Source: Actinomycetes bacterium
Lineage (GTDB): Bacteria > Actinomycetota > Thermoleophilia > BMS3ABIN01
Direction of reading: 5' to 3'
Length of the DNA stretch: 45,452 bases
Assembly (NCBI GenBank): GCA_024275795.1
Contig: JAJRYJ010000004.1
Span: 1 to 45,452, forward strand
Below are positions 44,566 to 45,452 of this stretch, piece after piece. The notes under the pieces were generated by a model that was not told where the DNA came from, ran no database searches, and saw only the letters and a program-made list of their open reading frames with translations. Every line of letters begins with the position of its first letter. Within the stretch, counting starts at the first letter, position 1. Position numbers and translations under genes: made by a program.

Positions 44566-45452
44566 CTAGGTCAGCGGCATCCCGAACACTTCGTTGAAGC
44601 TGTCCCAGAAGATGACGCGCTGGCTGCAGATGATGTCCTTGGGTGTGCCGGGATCGCCGGTAGCGTAGGCTACCACCTTGACCGGCCCGTTAACCGTCAG
44701 GGACGGCATCTGGAATGCATCAACGTCGCCGGGACCGATGCCCGTGCGCGTGATTGCCGGCGTAGCCAGGTCGCCGATGTAGACCTTAACATCGACGGTA
44801 TCGGTGTCGCTGGGGTTGACAATGGCGAACCAGTCTCCCAGCATGCCCGAGGGCGCGTTGTTGTCATACCAGGGGAAGCCCCACTCGCTGGAGGCGTCCG
44901 CCTTGTCATAGGCCAGGTTCTCGTTGAACGAGTTCTTGTACAGCGTACGCTCGGAGACCACCAGCGTCTCGCCGGTGTTCAGGCCGTCCGGTATGCGGAC
45001 GACTGCCGGGCCGCCGATGAAGTCGGCGTACTGCAGGTTCTCCTGCCCACCGTCGGCGATGTCCCCGGTCCACTTGACCTCGCCGCCAACCGAGACCTCC
45101 ACGTTGGCGATGGTGCCGCCGGAGAGGTTGGAGATGTTGATCCAGGACCTGAGGCCGCTGGCGGCAACTGAATCGTACCAGGGCAGGTACAGGTACCTGT
45201 CGTTGGGACTGACGGTGGTGAACGAGAACTCGCTGCTCACGGTCTCATTGGCCATGCCGTCGTAGGTATAGACCTTGCCGTAATAGGTCGTGCCGGCGCT
45301 GAGGCCGGTAACCGACACCGTATGGCTGGCGTGCAGCACCGTGTCGTTGGCCGGCACCGTCACGTTGTAGGGGCCTCCGGACGCAGTGCCCAGCACTATC
45401 CTGCTGGTGGCGGGCTCGTCCGTGGTCCAGGTGACATCAGCCGTTGTCTGGG
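44566..45452 (-). CDS. C-terminal part of a fibronectin-III surface protein with tandem repeats (cut by window edge)
   Basis: At least 295 residues, open to the window edge. It begins inside a fibronectin type III domain (TADVTWTTDEPATS through TYYGKVYTYDGMANE and FSFTTV). Two repeats of about 100 residues follow, starting YLPWYDSVAASG and GFPWYDNNAPSG, each with a W-I-N or W-AIVN strand and each ending in a SERTLYKNSFNE or SQRVIFWDSFNE motif. It is acidic, rich in Thr/Ser/Gly, and has no Cys except one near the end. Predicted extracellular; the N-terminus and any catalytic domain lie outside the window. Confidence 0.75.
   Translation of the reverse strand, partial: QTTADVTWTTDEPATSRIVLGTASGGPYNVTVPANDTVLHASHTVSVTGLSAGTTYYGKVYTYDGMANETVSSEFSFTTVSPNDRYLYLPWYDSVAASGLRSWINISNLSGGTIANVEVSVGGEVKWTGDIADGGQENLQYADFIGGPAVVRIPDGLNTGETLVVSERTLYKNSFNENLAYDKADASSEWGFPWYDNNAPSGMLGDWFAIVNPSDTDTVDVKVYIGDLATPAITRTGIGPGDVDAFQMPSLTVNGPVKVVAYATGDPGTPKDIICSQRVIFWDSFNEVFGMPLT

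Overview
The window is about 45 kb of high-GC bacterial chromosome, nearly all coding and mostly on the minus strand. The gene orders are conserved housekeeping blocks: mraZ-rsmH-ftsL-ftsI-murF-mraY-murD-ftsW-murG-murC, and rimP-nusA-ylxR-infB-ylxP-rbfA-truB-ribF-rpsO-pnp-M16 peptidase. High GC, GTG and TTG starts, futalosine menaquinone genes and a soluble heterodisulfide-reductase complex fit an anaerobic or facultative deep-branching actinobacterium (for example a Geothermincolia or Coriobacteriia/OPB41-like lineage). That placement is inferred; no 16S gene is present.

Layout. 1-11 kb: division and cell wall (dcw) cluster, read leftward from an mraZ promoter carrying MraZ-type repeats near 11.0 kb. 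murE is missing from its usual place between ftsI and murF. 11-14.6 kb: metallophosphatase (+), TPR membrane protein, msrA, prepilin peptidase, metallo-beta-lactamase-fold hydrolase. 14.7-21.6 kb: hdrC-hdrB-hdrA-flxD-flxC-flxB-flxA, predicted to form a cytoplasmic flavin-based electron-bifurcating complex that couples NAD(H), ferredoxin and a disulfide. It has a good sigma-A promoter and a small leader ORF overlapping hdrC. 21.7-22.4 kb: an AT-rich methyltransferase with its own promoter, probably acquired. 22.4-25.6 kb: mqnE-mqnA-mqnC (menaquinone by the futalosine route). 25.7-36.9 kb: M16 peptidase, pnp, rpsO, ribF, truB, rbfA, ylxP, infB, ylxR, nusA, rimP, with terminator-like leaders before pnp and rimP. 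37-40 kb: a secreted beta-propeller protein and a DUF3179 lipoprotein. 40.3-45.4 kb: LarA-family protein, NagZ-like glycosidase, RNase P RNA, YihY-family membrane protein, and the C-terminal end of a fibronectin-III surface protein.

Main oddities. (1) Three conserved genes (nusA, flxA, the DUF3179 gene) each carry one in-frame stop (TAA, TAG, TAA) with the same frame resuming immediately, and the M16 peptidase has lost its start frame by what looks like one base. Sequencing or assembly error, real mutation and recoding must be told apart. (2) PNPase carries a CX2C-X9-CX2C zinc-ribbon-like insertion just before its catalytic aspartates. (3) NusA has a C-terminal Cys/His motif. (4) hdrC has no ribosome binding site and overlaps a 31-codon leader ORF by ATGA. 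(5) Attenuator-like hairpins precede the nusA operon and pnp. I found no CRISPR array, insertion sequence, phage gene or tRNA.
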